Below, piece after piece: positions 36,444 through 44,867 of a stretch of 64,000 nt of DNA. The DNA is from CAWCOU01 sp963797335 (GTDB taxonomy: Bacteria; Pseudomonadota; Gammaproteobacteria; JAURND01). The position numbers were made by a program, and so were the translations under genes. The notes beneath the pieces were generated by a model. That model searched no databases. It saw nothing but the letters and a program-made list of their open reading frames with translations, and had not been told where the DNA came from. How positions within the stretch are numbered: the first letter of the stretch is position 1; each line of letters opens with the position of its first letter. The DNA is taken from contig CAWCOU010000006.1 of NCBI GenBank assembly GCA_963797335.1, forward strand, positions 930,001 to 994,000, in the 5' to 3' direction.

Positions 36444-36475
36444 TCATTCGGTCTGTTTTTATGGTCATGTGCGAA

Positions 36476-36502
36476 CTTATAGCGATTTGCTGGATGTGTC
36501 AA
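36476..36502 (-). promoter_or_regulatory. Sigma-70 promoter for lipB
   Basis: TTGACA (36497-36502, minus strand) and TATAAG (36476-36481) with 15-bp spacing, about 32 bp ahead of the lipB ATG. The -35 is consensus; spacing is slightly short. Confidence 0.5.
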
Positions 36503-36530
36503 ATAGATTAGGTAGAAGAAAGTTGCATCC

Positions 36531-36821
36531 CTATGCTGCTCGAGGATGCTTTTTAATCCACTCCTTTAAAGCCTCATCCATACGTGCTTGCCAACCTTTA
36601 CCCGTCGCTTTAAAATACGCTACTACTTCTGGACTATAACGTAGGGTGACAGAAACTTTGATTGGTTGTCTTTGTAGCCCCCGTTGTCCTACCTTCCGTT
36701 TAGGTAGTACTTTGAGTAACTCTTCTGGTAATACCTCGTTGGCTGGACGCATGGCGCGAATATCTTCCCGTGTAAGCTCTCGCACCTGACCCCCTTTATT
36801 GATCAATTTTTTCTTTCTCAT
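36531..36821 (-). CDS. brnA: BrnA antitoxin
   Basis: 96 aa. The C-terminal half (PIKVSVTLRYSPEVVAYFKA TGKGWQARM in two adjoining blocks, then DEALKEWIKK) is the BrnA ribbon-helix-helix DNA-binding region; the N-terminal part (LTREDIRAMRPANEVLPEEL) binds the toxin. It neutralises BrnT and represses the operon in Brucella. It overlaps brnT by 26 bp and is translated after it, the usual BrnT-BrnA order. Confidence 0.9.
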   Translation of the reverse strand: MRKKKLINKGGQVRELTREDIRAMRPANEVLPEELLKVLPKRKVGQRGLQRQPIKVSVTLRYSPEVVAYFKATGKGWQARMDEALKEWIKKHPRAA

Positions 36822-37074
36822 AGTGTTGCACCTCTCGTGAATTGGCTTTTCGAAAACTGATAATTCTTACCCCACCTTCAATGGGTGTAAAACATAGTAT
36901 GTGTAATCGTAGGCCTAAATAGCCCATTGCTACGAACCTTTTTTCAGGATAAGGTTTTCGAATATCCTCAAAATAGAGCGCTGTTGCCCAATCAAATTCG
37001 CAGGCTCGCTCAAATGGTAAAAAGCGATCATGATCATTTTTATCAGATTTTTTAGGACCAAATTCAATTTTCAT
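36796..37074 (-). CDS. brnT: BrnT toxin (RelE-fold ribonuclease)
   Basis: 92 aa. The BrnT features are RACEFDWATALYFED, KRFVAMGYLGLRLHILCFTP and the C-terminal RIISFRKANSREVQHYE with the conserved Arg residues. BrnT is a stress-induced RNase that inhibits translation. A near-consensus promoter (37080-37107) places transcription start at or within a few bases of the ATG and there is no Shine-Dalgarno, so a leaderless mRNA is likely. Confidence 0.9.
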   Translation of the reverse strand: MKIEFGPKKSDKNDHDRFLPFERACEFDWATALYFEDIRKPYPEKRFVAMGYLGLRLHILCFTPIEGGVRIISFRKANSREVQHYEKEKIDQ

Positions 37075-37079
37075 ATTTA

Positions 37080-37107
37080 ATTGTAGTTACATTTTGATGG
37101 TTGTCAA
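37080..37107 (-). promoter_or_regulatory. Strong sigma-70 promoter of brnTA
   Basis: TTGACA (37102-37107) and TACAAT (37080-37085) on the minus strand with 16-bp spacing. Only TAAAT separates the -10 box from the brnT ATG, predicting a leaderless transcript. BrnA autorepression probably acts on this region. Confidence 0.65.
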
Positions 37108-37345
37108 CGATTATTTAGTTTCTGGTACGAAATCACACCTCAAATGAGTCCTTGTTGCTAACAAGCCGCCACTCTCGCGGGCGACTCGTCCATAAAATGA
37201 GCCAGCTTTCACTTTTTGGAGACGAGCCGGGATTATGGGTCATTGAGATGCTTGTCATATTCTTTAAATTGTCGGATGATTACTCTGGATCTGGACTAGT
37301 TTTATACGGAATTAAACAGAGCTTATTAAAGCTACTGGAGCTATC

Positions 37346-38419
37346 ATGCTGATTGCCATACCCAAAGAAATCCTCACCCATGAACAACGTGTTGCTTTAA
37401 CCCCCTCCCTTGTGCCTGAGTTAGTCAAACTAGGCTGTACGGTTGGTATGGAGAAAAACGCCGGTTTGGCCGCTAATTTTCCCGATAACGCCTATCAACA
37501 AGTCGAATTTTATGAAGATGCGGCCACCCTCTACGCGAAGGCCGACATTATTCTAAAAGTCCAACCACCCAATGCTGACGAAGTGAGGCATTTTAAAAAC
37601 GGCGCAGTGCTCATCAGCTTTATCTTTCCCGATCGTAACCCAGAGACCGTTGCTTCCTTGCAATACCAGAAGGTTATCTGTTTTGCGATCGAACGCCTAC
37701 CCCGTATTTCGCGGGCGCAGAGTATGGACGCGTTGTCATCTCAAGCCACAGTTGCCGGTTATAAGGCGGCCTTAATCGCCGCTACCCAGGCGAAACGATT
37801 TTTCCCGATGCTGACCACCGCTGCCGGCACCCTGCGCCCCAGCCAAGTATTGGTCATCGGTGCCGGGGTGGCAGGGTTGCAAGCCATTGCCACCGCCCGC
37901 CGCTTAGGTGCAGTGGTGACGGCATATGATATTCGCAGCGCGACAAGAGAACAGGTGGAATCACTAGGGGCTAAGATGATTGCTTTAGCTATTCAAGCCG
38001 AAGCCAGCGGTGGTTACGCGCGTGAGTTGGGCAGTGATGAACTTGAACAGCAACAAATGGCACTGACCGCAGCGTTGCAAAAAATGGATGCGGTGATTGC
38101 CACCGCTTCGGTGCCTGGCAAACCTGCGCCAAAGATTATTACCCAAGCCATGGTCGAGCAAATGCCCAGAGGGGCTATTATTGTCGATGCCGCTGCGGAG
38201 TCAGGCGGAAATTGCGAGTTGACAGTGCCAGGGGAAGTGACGACTCATGCCGGAGTGACCATCTACGGTTATACCAACTTGGCGAGCCAATTAGCCCAAG
38301 ATGCCAGTCAAATGTATGCGCGCAACCTGGTCAATTTTGTCAAATTGATCGTGAAAGACGGAGAATTAGCGATGGATTGGCAAGATGCCATTTTAGCGGA
38401 AAGCCGCTTATCTCGTTGA
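37346..38419 (+). CDS. pntAA: NAD(P) transhydrogenase subunit alpha part 1 (PntAA)
   Basis: 357 aa, the soluble NAD(H)-binding domain I: MLIAIPKEILTHEQRVALTP at the start, RISRAQSMDALSSQATVAGY, and the Rossmann motif VLVIGAGVAGLQAIATARRL. It transfers hydride from NADH to NADP+ using the proton gradient, together with PntAB and PntB. The separate short subunits (three-gene form, as in Rhodospirillum rubrum) differ from the two-gene E. coli form. Confidence 0.95.
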   Translation: MLIAIPKEILTHEQRVALTPSLVPELVKLGCTVGMEKNAGLAANFPDNAYQQVEFYEDAATLYAKADIILKVQPPNADEVRHFKNGAVLISFIFPDRNPETVASLQYQKVICFAIERLPRISRAQSMDALSSQATVAGYKAALIAATQAKRFFPMLTTAAGTLRPSQVLVIGAGVAGLQAIATARRLGAVVTAYDIRSATREQVESLGAKMIALAIQAEASGGYARELGSDELEQQQMALTAALQKMDAVIATASVPGKPAPKIITQAMVEQMPRGAIIVDAAAESGGNCELTVPGEVTTHAGVTIYGYTNLASQLAQDASQMYARNLVNFVKLIVKDGELAMDWQDAILAESRLSR

Positions 38420-38489
38420 GCGATATACGCTGGGAGCCAGGATGACCTCGACCGCACTGCCAGAGGCAAAATCTTTTAGGAATAATGCG

Positions 38490-38789
38490 ATGACCCAATA
38501 CTTTTTTACTTACCTTTACATATTCATGCTAGCAGCTTTCACCGGCTATGAAATCATCAGCCGGGTGCCAGTTATCCTTCACACGCCCCTGATGTCAGGA
38601 ACTAATTTCATTCATGGCATTATTCTCATCGGCGCCATGATTGCTTTAGGCCAGGCTACGGATATAACAGGCTATATTATCGGTTTTTTCGCGGTACTCA
38701 TCGCGACACTCAACGCCGTCGGTGGTTATGTGGTCACGGAACGCATGCTGGCGATGTTCAAAACCGATCATCAAGTCCATAAGTCCTAG
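38490..38789 (+). CDS. pntAB: NAD(P) transhydrogenase subunit alpha part 2 (PntAB)
   Basis: About 99 aa, membrane part of the alpha subunit with three or four helices: FFTYLYIFMLAAFTGYEIIS, HTPLMSGTNFIHGIILIGAM and a GGYVVTERMLAMF end. I take the ATG at 38490 (AGGA ~10 nt upstream) since it gives the family N-terminus; the frame is open from an ATG at 38442, which has GGGAG upstream and would add 16 residues. It lies between pntAA (70 bp) and pntB (15 bp). Confidence 0.92.
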   Translation: MTQYFFTYLYIFMLAAFTGYEIISRVPVILHTPLMSGTNFIHGIILIGAMIALGQATDITGYIIGFFAVLIATLNAVGGYVVTERMLAMFKTDHQVHKS

Positions 38790-38804
38790 GCCGGAGTCCT
38801 GACG

Positions 38805-40172
38805 ATGCTCACAGTTGTTACCTGTATTTATTTCCTCGTTTCCATTGCGCTGATAATCGGCCTCAAGCGCATGTCTTCCCCCAAAACAGCTAGAAACGGC
38901 ATTATTTTAGCCGGTTGGGCTATGTTGGCAGCTATCTTGGCGACGTTTTTCCTACCCTCTATGGATCATTTCCATAATTTCATCCTGATGATTATCGCGA
39001 TGGCGCTGGGCGGTATCATCGCCTGGTTTTCGGGGAAAAAAGTGCAGATGATCCACATCCCGCAGATGATTGCTTTGTACAACGGCATGGGCGGTGGCGC
39101 AGCCGGAGCCATTGCTGCGCTGGAATTGATGTACGTGCACCCGTTACCCGTGCGCATTCTAGCCGTTTTGGGGGCGATGATCGGTGGCCTTTCTTTCAGC
39201 GGTAGTATAATCGCGGTGGTCAAATTGCAGGAGTGGTTAAAACGTCCACATACCCTGCCACTGCACACCCTGGTGACTGCTGTATTATTCGTATTGATGT
39301 GGGTGGTTGCTATCGTTATCATGGCCACGCCAATCACCCCCTGGCTGTTAATTCCACTCTTTGTTCTTATCCTGCTATTGGGTGTCGTATTCACCCTACC
39401 CATCGGCGGTGCCAATATGCCCGTCGTCATCTCCTTATTCAACGCCATGACCGGCTTAGCCGTGGCTTTTAATGGCTTTGCTCTTAATAATTCAGCGTTG
39501 ATCATCGCCGGCACCGTCGTCGGTGCCTCCGGTACCATGCTGACGCAGTTGATGGCCAAAGCCATGAATAAATCAGTGTTATCGATCATATTCACCGGCA
39601 CCACCAAAACCAAAGTGGATACCGCTGCGACCCATGGTGGTGATTTAAAACCCATTGAGATTAGCGATGCTGCGGTGATGTTGGCTTATGCGAAAAAGGT
39701 CATTATTGCCCCAGGTTATGGCATGGCGGTGGCACAGGCCCAGCATAAAATTCAGGAGCTGACGCGGTTATTAGAGGAGCGCGGCGTTACCGTAAAATTC
39801 GCTATCCACCCCGTGGCCGGTCGTATGCCCGGCCATATGAATGTGCTATTGGCAGAGTCTGGTATCCCCTACGATAAGATTTTGGATTTGGATGAGGTAA
39901 ATCCGGAATTTGCGAATACCGATGTCGGTTTGGTCATTGGCGCCAACGATGTGGTGAACCCCGCCGCACGCCATGAAGTGAATAGCCCGATTTACGGCAT
40001 GCCCATCCTAGACATAGCCGCCGCTAAGCAAGTGCTGGTAATAAAACGCGGCCAGGGTAAGGGGTTTTCGGGCATCGAGAACAGCTTATTCACCTTGGAT
40101 AATGTCCATATGCTGTATGGGGACGGCCAGGATGTGGTGAACAAACTGGTACAGGCAGTTAAGGCACTCTAG
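38805..40172 (+). CDS. pntB: NAD(P) transhydrogenase subunit beta (PntB)
   Basis: 455 aa. About nine membrane helices (domain II) with GGGAAGAIAALELMYVHP and GSIIAVVKLQEWL, then a cytosolic NADP(H) domain III with IIAPGYGMAVAQAQHKIQEL and AGRMPGHMNVLLAE. It completes the proton pump. The 3' end overlaps the convergent hypothetical gene at 40159 by 14 bp. Confidence 0.96.
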   Translation: MLTVVTCIYFLVSIALIIGLKRMSSPKTARNGIILAGWAMLAAILATFFLPSMDHFHNFILMIIAMALGGIIAWFSGKKVQMIHIPQMIALYNGMGGGAAGAIAALELMYVHPLPVRILAVLGAMIGGLSFSGSIIAVVKLQEWLKRPHTLPLHTLVTAVLFVLMWVVAIVIMATPITPWLLIPLFVLILLLGVVFTLPIGGANMPVVISLFNAMTGLAVAFNGFALNNSALIIAGTVVGASGTMLTQLMAKAMNKSVLSIIFTGTTKTKVDTAATHGGDLKPIEISDAAVMLAYAKKVIIAPGYGMAVAQAQHKIQELTRLLEERGVTVKFAIHPVAGRMPGHMNVLLAESGIPYDKILDLDEVNPEFANTDVGLVIGANDVVNPAARHEVNSPIYGMPILDIAAAKQVLVIKRGQGKGFSGIENSLFTLDNVHMLYGDGQDVVNKLVQAVKAL

Positions 40173-40629
40173 GCTTGTCTGCGCTTTCTTTATCCAGTGG
40201 GTCGCTGTAAACCTGGGTTGTCTTCAACTCACCCGTTTCTTTCCAATCCTTAATTCTTTCTAAAAAAGCATTTTTTGCGTCTACGTCAATAAACCCGTGG
40301 TGAAATCCTTTAACTGAAAAATAAAGATCAAATAACACCTTAGCTTCGTTTTTGAGCAGCGGATGTGGTCTTTTATTAAATTGGTTTATGGTTAACTCAG
40401 GACCTTTCGTCGTCTCTTCTATCTCATCAACTATTTTTTCAATTAGCCTGTTTCTGATCGCTATTTTTTTAACAGCCTCTGCATCTTTGATCCTCTGCTT
40501 TTCAGCTTGGCCACCGATTATCCCAAAGGTGCTGAATGGGCTGAATACTGGTACTCGTGGACTCTTGCCTGATGACTTAAAACCTTTTGAATCTTTTGAA
40601 TCTAGATCTATAGCCTGCTTCTGCTTCAT
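40159..40629 (-). CDS. Hypothetical protein
   Basis: 156 aa, Lys/Glu-rich, no signal peptide or membrane segment. N-terminal 45 residues appear disordered (KGFKSSGKSPRVPVFSPFST); a helical middle follows (KQRIKDAEAVKKIAIRNRLI). GGAGG lies 9 nt upstream of the ATG. No family recognised. First of four AT-rich minus-strand genes (40.2-43.2 kb); weak resemblance of its C-terminal part to the 40835 family is not convincing. Confidence 0.65.
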   Translation of the reverse strand: MKQKQAIDLDSKDSKGFKSSGKSPRVPVFSPFSTFGIIGGQAEKQRIKDAEAVKKIAIRNRLIEKIVDEIEETTKGPELTINQFNKRPHPLLKNEAKVLFDLYFSVKGFHHGFIDVDAKNAFLERIKDWKETGELKTTQVYSDPLDKESADKPRVP

Positions 40630-40834
40630 ACAAATACCTCCAAATACATATGCAATGATTCATTTATAAAAGATATTATAATGTTCTAAGATTATCATAA
40701 TATTAATGGGTTGGACTTTGGTGGACGCGGGCGATTGGTGGGCGCTGACGATTTGTCCACAGGAGCCATTTTTATGAGGCAATGCGGGGATCGAATTTCA
40801 GGTTGCAGGCGAGCTGCGTACACTCCTAGGTCCC

Positions 40835-41707
40835 TTAAGATTCTAGTTTGGTAACTGAAATTTCTGCACTAGATTCTGGATCATCATCACTAGGTTTCGG
40901 TTGGGCATTATTTGACTTGGGTTTAGTCGGGGAAAAAAAGTTAACTACTGCGGCTTGCCAAGATGAGGTCAAGGTGCTTGGACTTCTATTAAAGCTTATA
41001 TATTCAATAGAACCTTTGGTTTCAGCGAAGGGTTCTGAGGGAATCGATTGAAAGGATTGTTCATCCATTTCATTAAATCTCATTTCGTTTTTTTTCTTTT
41101 CATAACCGTCAACTACTCCACTTTTATTTTTTTCAAGCTCCTGCCTTTCTCTAGCTTTAAATTCTTCGATCAGCTCGCCTATGTCACGAAAAACAACATT
41201 GGGAATATGGCCCTTTGGGTAGTTATCTTGTAAATTTTTAAAAACTTGATACAACTCTCTTTCCACCGAAGAATGCTGACCTTCCCAGACTCGATTCGGC
41301 TCAAAAAAAGACAAATACTCTAGAGATTTATCTAAAAAAGCGATTGCCAAATAAGTACTTTTATTAGTAGCGACGTTTGGTTGCCCCCTCCGATCAATAG
41401 ATATTTTATATTTTGGTTCGGATGCGGGCGGAATAAGCGTATAATTACAAGGAGGGTTTGCATGGAACAGCTCATTGTCTAGAATTAGCTTTCTCAAGGC
41501 ACGTATTATCTTTTCATTTAACTCTCCCTTCCTCTGCAACTTCATAAACCAATATATCATTTCTTGAAAAAAATATTTTCTCGCTGTCACATCATCGGTT
41601 TCCTGCACAGTGCGCTCTAAGATAAAATTTCTTAGTGGTTGAAGCGCATCACCATGAGAGGCCCTGTGTTTTTGGTCTACAGTAAGTATTTCGTTTTCAT
41701 TTTTCAT
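40835..41707 (-). CDS. Hypothetical protein, founding member of a local paralogous family
   Basis: 290 aa. A core of about 160 residues (35-195) shares with the 42625 gene RKYFF, FHxNPP, EPKYxIS, ATNKSTxLAIxFLD and LxDNYPxxxIPN. A Lys/Glu coiled stretch and a Ser/Thr/Pro-rich tail ending SSAEISVTKLES follow. No known domain, signal peptide or membrane segment. The gene is AT-rich and 37 bp downstream of the 41745 gene, likely in one operon. Acidic disordered tails are common in type IV effectors, but this is speculation. Confidence 0.7.
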   Translation of the reverse strand: MKNENEILTVDQKHRASHGDALQPLRNFILERTVQETDDVTARKYFFQEMIYWFMKLQRKGELNEKIIRALRKLILDNELFHANPPCNYTLIPPASEPKYKISIDRRGQPNVATNKSTYLAIAFLDKSLEYLSFFEPNRVWEGQHSSVERELYQVFKNLQDNYPKGHIPNVVFRDIGELIEEFKARERQELEKNKSGVVDGYEKKKNEMRFNEMDEQSFQSIPSEPFAETKGSIEYISFNRSPSTLTSSWQAAVVNFFSPTKPKSNNAQPKPSDDDPESSAEISVTKLES

Positions 41708-41744
41708 GTTAAATCACTTGCAATAATGAATGGGTAAGAATCTA

Positions 41745-42386
41745 TTAGCTCGATCTGTCGCTGCGAACTCCTTCTTCTTGATCACTTTCAGATGGGGAGG
41801 AAGGGAACGATGGAGTGCTTACACGAGATTGAAAGCTTCCCCGTGAAGAAAGATTCGTTGAGCTATTGTTCCTCATTCCTTCTGTAATGTTGTATTCTCT
41901 TTTCAGATGATCTTGAAGCTCTTTCTCAACACCACGGAGAATTTCTTCATCAACCTCTTTTACTGAAATGATTCTGCCCGGAACCTTATAAGATAAAATA
42001 TTTTTTTTAATTTGGCACAGTTTCCCGATCAAATACATAGTTTTATTCGTTTTTTCCTTCGCATCTTCCACTATTGCATGGGGGCGTGTCTTATCATCAT
42101 CAATATAATTAATCCTATACTTAGGAAACTTTTCCCCAAGAAACGATGTTGCACTCATGAATCTTACACGATCCAACTCGGCAAAAAAATTAAGCATCTC
42201 TGCAGAGCTTTCTATGTTTTCAATGTTCTTAATAATTGATTTAAGAACCTCTACGCGATTACGATAGGGTGGAGAAAAAAAAGTGGATGGGTACTTGGCC
42301 TCTAGTTTTAATGCATGATAAATCGATAGTGGATAGTCTTCAGGTAATTCTTCAATCCTCAGATCACTAATCTTCTCACTTGACAT
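41745..42386 (-). CDS. Hypothetical protein, distant member of the same family
   Basis: 213 aa. FPKYRINYIDDDKTRPHAI and KTNKTMYLIGKL line up with the EPKYxI...TNKSTxLAI region of its neighbours, so it is probably a diverged paralogue. The tail is Ser/Asp/Glu-rich (SPSESDQEEGVRSDRSS) and looks disordered. No signal peptide or membrane segment. Upstream is about 240 bp of AT-rich DNA with no clear repeat. Confidence 0.65.
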   Translation of the reverse strand: MSSEKISDLRIEELPEDYPLSIYHALKLEAKYPSTFFSPPYRNRVEVLKSIIKNIENIESSAEMLNFFAELDRVRFMSATSFLGEKFPKYRINYIDDDKTRPHAIVEDAKEKTNKTMYLIGKLCQIKKNILSYKVPGRIISVKEVDEEILRGVEKELQDHLKREYNITEGMRNNSSTNLSSRGSFQSRVSTPSFPSSPSESDQEEGVRSDRSS

Positions 42387-42624
42387 ACATATACCCTAAC
42401 AAAAAACTTGATATTTCATTCTCTATAAGAGCCAATTGGCAAAATCACGATTACATTTTTCTTTAAAAATTTCTGAGAATAAGAAATAGTTTTACTGGAT
42501 GATGTCATCGACTAAGATTTGACCCCATTGATCATGGATTCCTATGCATTGGCACTTATCCTATTTAAAATAAAATGCAACAACTAATATTGTCCTATCC
42601 CATAATTTAATCCATATTATCCTT

Positions 42625-43233
42625 TTACTTTCCGGGAACTTTATTTTGGCCAGCTTCCTCAAAGATCGGTGAAAGCGCTTTTCTACACGATTCTTCAACA
42701 AGTTTTTTATTCTTCCGAGAGCCTGAAAAGGTTTGACCAATAACTTTCGATATTCCAATTTCAGGTTCAGCTTTCATTTGAATTTTAGATTTTATTTTAT
42801 TTGTTACATCTAAATTAGGAATAAAGTCAGCCGGGTAATTATCTTTAAGTAATTGAAATGAGGTTTTAACTTGAGAGTACTTCTCATACTTAGTAACATA
42901 TATTGATAATGCATCTAAAAAATCAATAGCAAGTTTAGTGCTTTTATTCGTTGCCTTTCCATCGACACTATATCTTGGCTCACCATATCCAAACCATTGC
43001 CTGGGAGGATTTTTATGGAAATTATCTTCTTTTAGAATAAAAGTCCTTATGCTACTGATCGATGATTCATCTAAACGTTCCAAGGCATTTATCGTTTTCA
43101 GCAAGGCTTTAAAAAAATATTTTCTTAGTTCTTTTCCCTGATTTTTTTTTGAGAGCTCACCAAAGACTTTATCTCCGCAAAGTTCGGCTATTGGTTGCGC
43201 TTGCACCCTTGTTCTTTCTTTATTATCTAACAT
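42625..43233 (-). CDS. Hypothetical protein, paralogue of the 40835 gene
   Basis: 202 aa. It shares the ordered motifs RKYFFKALL, FHKNPP, GEPRYSVDG, ATNKSTKLAIDFLDAL and LKDNYPADFIPN with the 40835 product, at roughly one-third identity by eye. The C-terminus is basic (SGSRKNKKLVEESCRKAL). It lacks the long tail of its paralogue. Unknown function. Confidence 0.7.
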   Translation of the reverse strand: MLDNKERTRVQAQPIAELCGDKVFGELSKKNQGKELRKYFFKALLKTINALERLDESSISSIRTFILKEDNFHKNPPRQWFGYGEPRYSVDGKATNKSTKLAIDFLDALSIYVTKYEKYSQVKTSFQLLKDNYPADFIPNLDVTNKIKSKIQMKAEPEIGISKVIGQTFSGSRKNKKLVEESCRKALSPIFEEAGQNKVPGK

Positions 43234-43372
43234 ATGCCTTACTACCTAAAACTGACTCATCAAAAATGTAATTTTTTTAAAATTAAGCGGGTAATAACTT
43301 GCGCCCTTTTTTTGCCTCATGTAATTTTTAAATGCTATCATTGGCTGATTAAAACAATATTAAGGGGGTTTA

Positions 43373-43945
43373 ATGAGAAAAATACGCAAGAAGACCTTGG
43401 GCATAACAGCTCTGGTCTTTAGTTACTTATTGTTTTTTTTACCTGCTTCTGCCCAGGCGACAGCCGCTGAGGGCATGGTTACGGCCAGCCAGCAGATAAA
43501 GGGTTTACAGCCAGTTTTAACCACCATTAGGCAAAAAGCGAAAGTGCCTGTGCTGTTTCCTAGGGTTATTCCTCAGGATCGGCCAGGGGTTGTTTATTAT
43601 GCGAGTACGGAGCAATTGCCGGTTACGGCGGGCGGGGGGTATGTGGTAAATGTCGACTTTACGGCAACCTGCCAAGGTGCGCATTATTGCAATGTCGGGT
43701 CAATGCGGGCGGAATATCAGGGTAAACCGGAGTTGATGCGGGATAGGCAGAATAAGGTCATTACCCAGTTAGTAAAATTGCCCGGCAATCAAATAGCCTA
43801 TTTCACCCCAGGCCATGCAATGGGCAGTTACTTCTCACCCAGTTTACAGTGGCGGCAGGGCCCTGCCCTATATACGCTTACCTGGGATGACCATTTTGCC
43901 AATAAAGAAGCTTTTCTAGCTATGGCAAATTCAGCAAGAAATTAG
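43373..43945 (+). CDS. Secreted hypothetical protein
   Basis: 190 aa with a good type I signal peptide: basic n-region MRKIRKK, hydrophobic LGITALVFSYLLFFL and cleavage after PASA (residue 27). The mature part has two close cysteines (CQGAHYC, probably a disulfide) and a FTPGHAMGSYFSPSLQWRQG segment. AAGGGGG precedes the ATG. Likely periplasmic or outer-membrane associated. Family not recognised; similar short secreted proteins occur in Legionella as far as I recall. Confidence 0.78.
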   Translation: MRKIRKKTLGITALVFSYLLFFLPASAQATAAEGMVTASQQIKGLQPVLTTIRQKAKVPVLFPRVIPQDRPGVVYYASTEQLPVTAGGGYVVNVDFTATCQGAHYCNVGSMRAEYQGKPELMRDRQNKVITQLVKLPGNQIAYFTPGHAMGSYFSPSLQWRQGPALYTLTWDDHFANKEAFLAMANSARN

Positions 43946-43987
43946 AGCCTCTCTTCCCATAAATCATATCCCCACCCCTAAAGGCAC

Positions 43988-44353
43988 CCTAGGGTATGCA
44001 CACATCTTTTACAGTCAACAATGAGTGAGTATTGGATTAGGGATTAGGGTTTAGGGTTTAGGGTTTAGGGTTTAGGGTTTAGGGTTTAGGGTTTAGGGTT
44101 TAGGGTTTAGCACTGTAAGCCCCCTCTCCCGCGCGAGGGGCTTGAATAAAGGCTCTGAACGTGTTCGCGGGAGAGGGTTGGGGAGAGGGCGAATGGATAT
44201 AGCGCGAGACTTTACCCTCTCCCCTAACCCTCTCCCGCGAATAGGTTTGCAGCTTTTGCCAAACTCCTCGCGCGGGAGAGGGGGTTTACAGTGCTAATCG
44301 TTAATCCGGTGCCTACCCACAGTTGACTAAAAAAGATGTGTGCATACCTTAGA
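43988..44353. mobile_element. MITE-like element with terminal inverted repeats and flanking direct repeat
   Basis: Ends 43991-44019 (GGTATGCACACATCTTTT... GTCAAC) and 44322-44350 are inverted copies, about 27 of 29 matching. The direct repeat TAAAGGCACC flanks it (43979-43988 and 44354-44363), which looks like a 9-10 bp target-site duplication. Inside are a telomere-like array (44036-44110) and a second inverted pair (44107-44137 / 44264-44296) with CCCTCTCCC/GGGAGAGGG palindromes. There is no gene inside, so it must be non-autonomous. It fills most of the gap between the secreted protein and ybeD. Confidence 0.75.
44036..44110 (+). repeat. Telomere-like (TTTAGGG)n tandem array
   Basis: Two ATTAGGG heptamers then eight perfect TTTAGGG units and a partial ninth. 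It is identical in unit to plant-type telomeric DNA and lies inside the MITE-like element, next to its left end. Confidence 0.9.
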
Positions 44354-44398
44354 TAAAGGCACCAAGCCGGGTTAAATCTGACCTTGGCAGTAAGGCAA

Positions 44399-44510
44399 GG
44401 TTATCGCCTTGGGGGGTTCTCCTGGGAACGCTTGTTTCATGGATGAAACAGGCGAGCGTACACGGACGTATTCACAGCGGTTCCCAGGAGAACCCCCCAA
44501 GGCGATAACC
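44399..44510. repeat. 31-bp-arm palindromic element, copy 2
   Basis: Perfect 31-bp inverted arms (44399-44429 and 44480-44510, starting GGTTATCGCCTTGGGGGG) around a 50-nt core. Read on the minus strand the core has GAATACGTCCGTGT and TTTCATCCATGAAA, matching the core at 47979-48027. It lies 68 bp downstream of the ybeD stop and could terminate the dacA operon. Confidence 0.75.
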
Positions 44511-44578
44511 GATTTTTGGCTACAATCTACATTTTTGGCTACAACCTACAACCAAAGCCCACTACCCACCCCAGCGGA

Positions 44579-44857
44579 CTAAAGCACCATCAAAATCTGC
44601 GGATCTGCGGTCAATTCACGGTAAATAGTGTCTAATTGCTCACGACTGGTAGCATGGACAATAACGGTTAGGGATAGGTATTTATGCCCCTTACTATAGC
44701 GAGTGGCAACCGCAGCTTCGCCTAAATTGGGAATATGTCGGCGAATAATAGACAGGGCAGCAGCCTGAAAGTCCAGGTCAGCTTTTCCAACGATTTTAAT
44801 AGGAAAATCACAGGGGAATTCCAAAGGAGAAGAAGAATCAGAGCTATCATCATTCAT
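44579..44857 (-). CDS. ybeD: YbeD (DUF493) protein
   Basis: 92 aa: FPCDFPIKIVGKADLDFQAA, RYSKGHKYLSLTVIVHATS and the ending YRELTADPQILMVL are the DUF493/YbeD signature. The family has an ACT-like fold and normally lies between dacA and lipB. Here it follows dacA-dat by 10 bp while lipB is 8 kb away, so the usual dacA-ybeD-lipB-lipA block is split. Biochemical role not known. Confidence 0.92.
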   Translation of the reverse strand: MNDDSSDSSSPLEFPCDFPIKIVGKADLDFQAAALSIIRRHIPNLGEAAVATRYSKGHKYLSLTVIVHATSREQLDTIYRELTADPQILMVL

Positions 44858-44867
44858 AAAGAGAAAA

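Noticed and set aside
37152..37352. 66-codon frame before pntAA containing MSQLSLFGDEPG, reminiscent of some AlkB-type N-termini
   Set aside because: Too short, no further domain and overlaps the pntAA start; treated as chance or an unprovable remnant.
38966..39655. 229-codon minus-strand frame opposite pntB
   Set aside because: Antisense of an unambiguous gene; composition is an artefact of pntB codon use.
40630..40834. Possible small RNA or hairpin between the 40159 and 40835 genes
   Set aside because: Only a weak GTGGAC...GTCCAC pairing was seen; no promoter or T-run.
44036..44110. Telomere-like array as a possible CRISPR or eukaryotic contamination
   Set aside because: No spacers, 7-bp unit, and it lies inside a bacterial repeat between bacterial genes in continuous sequence.
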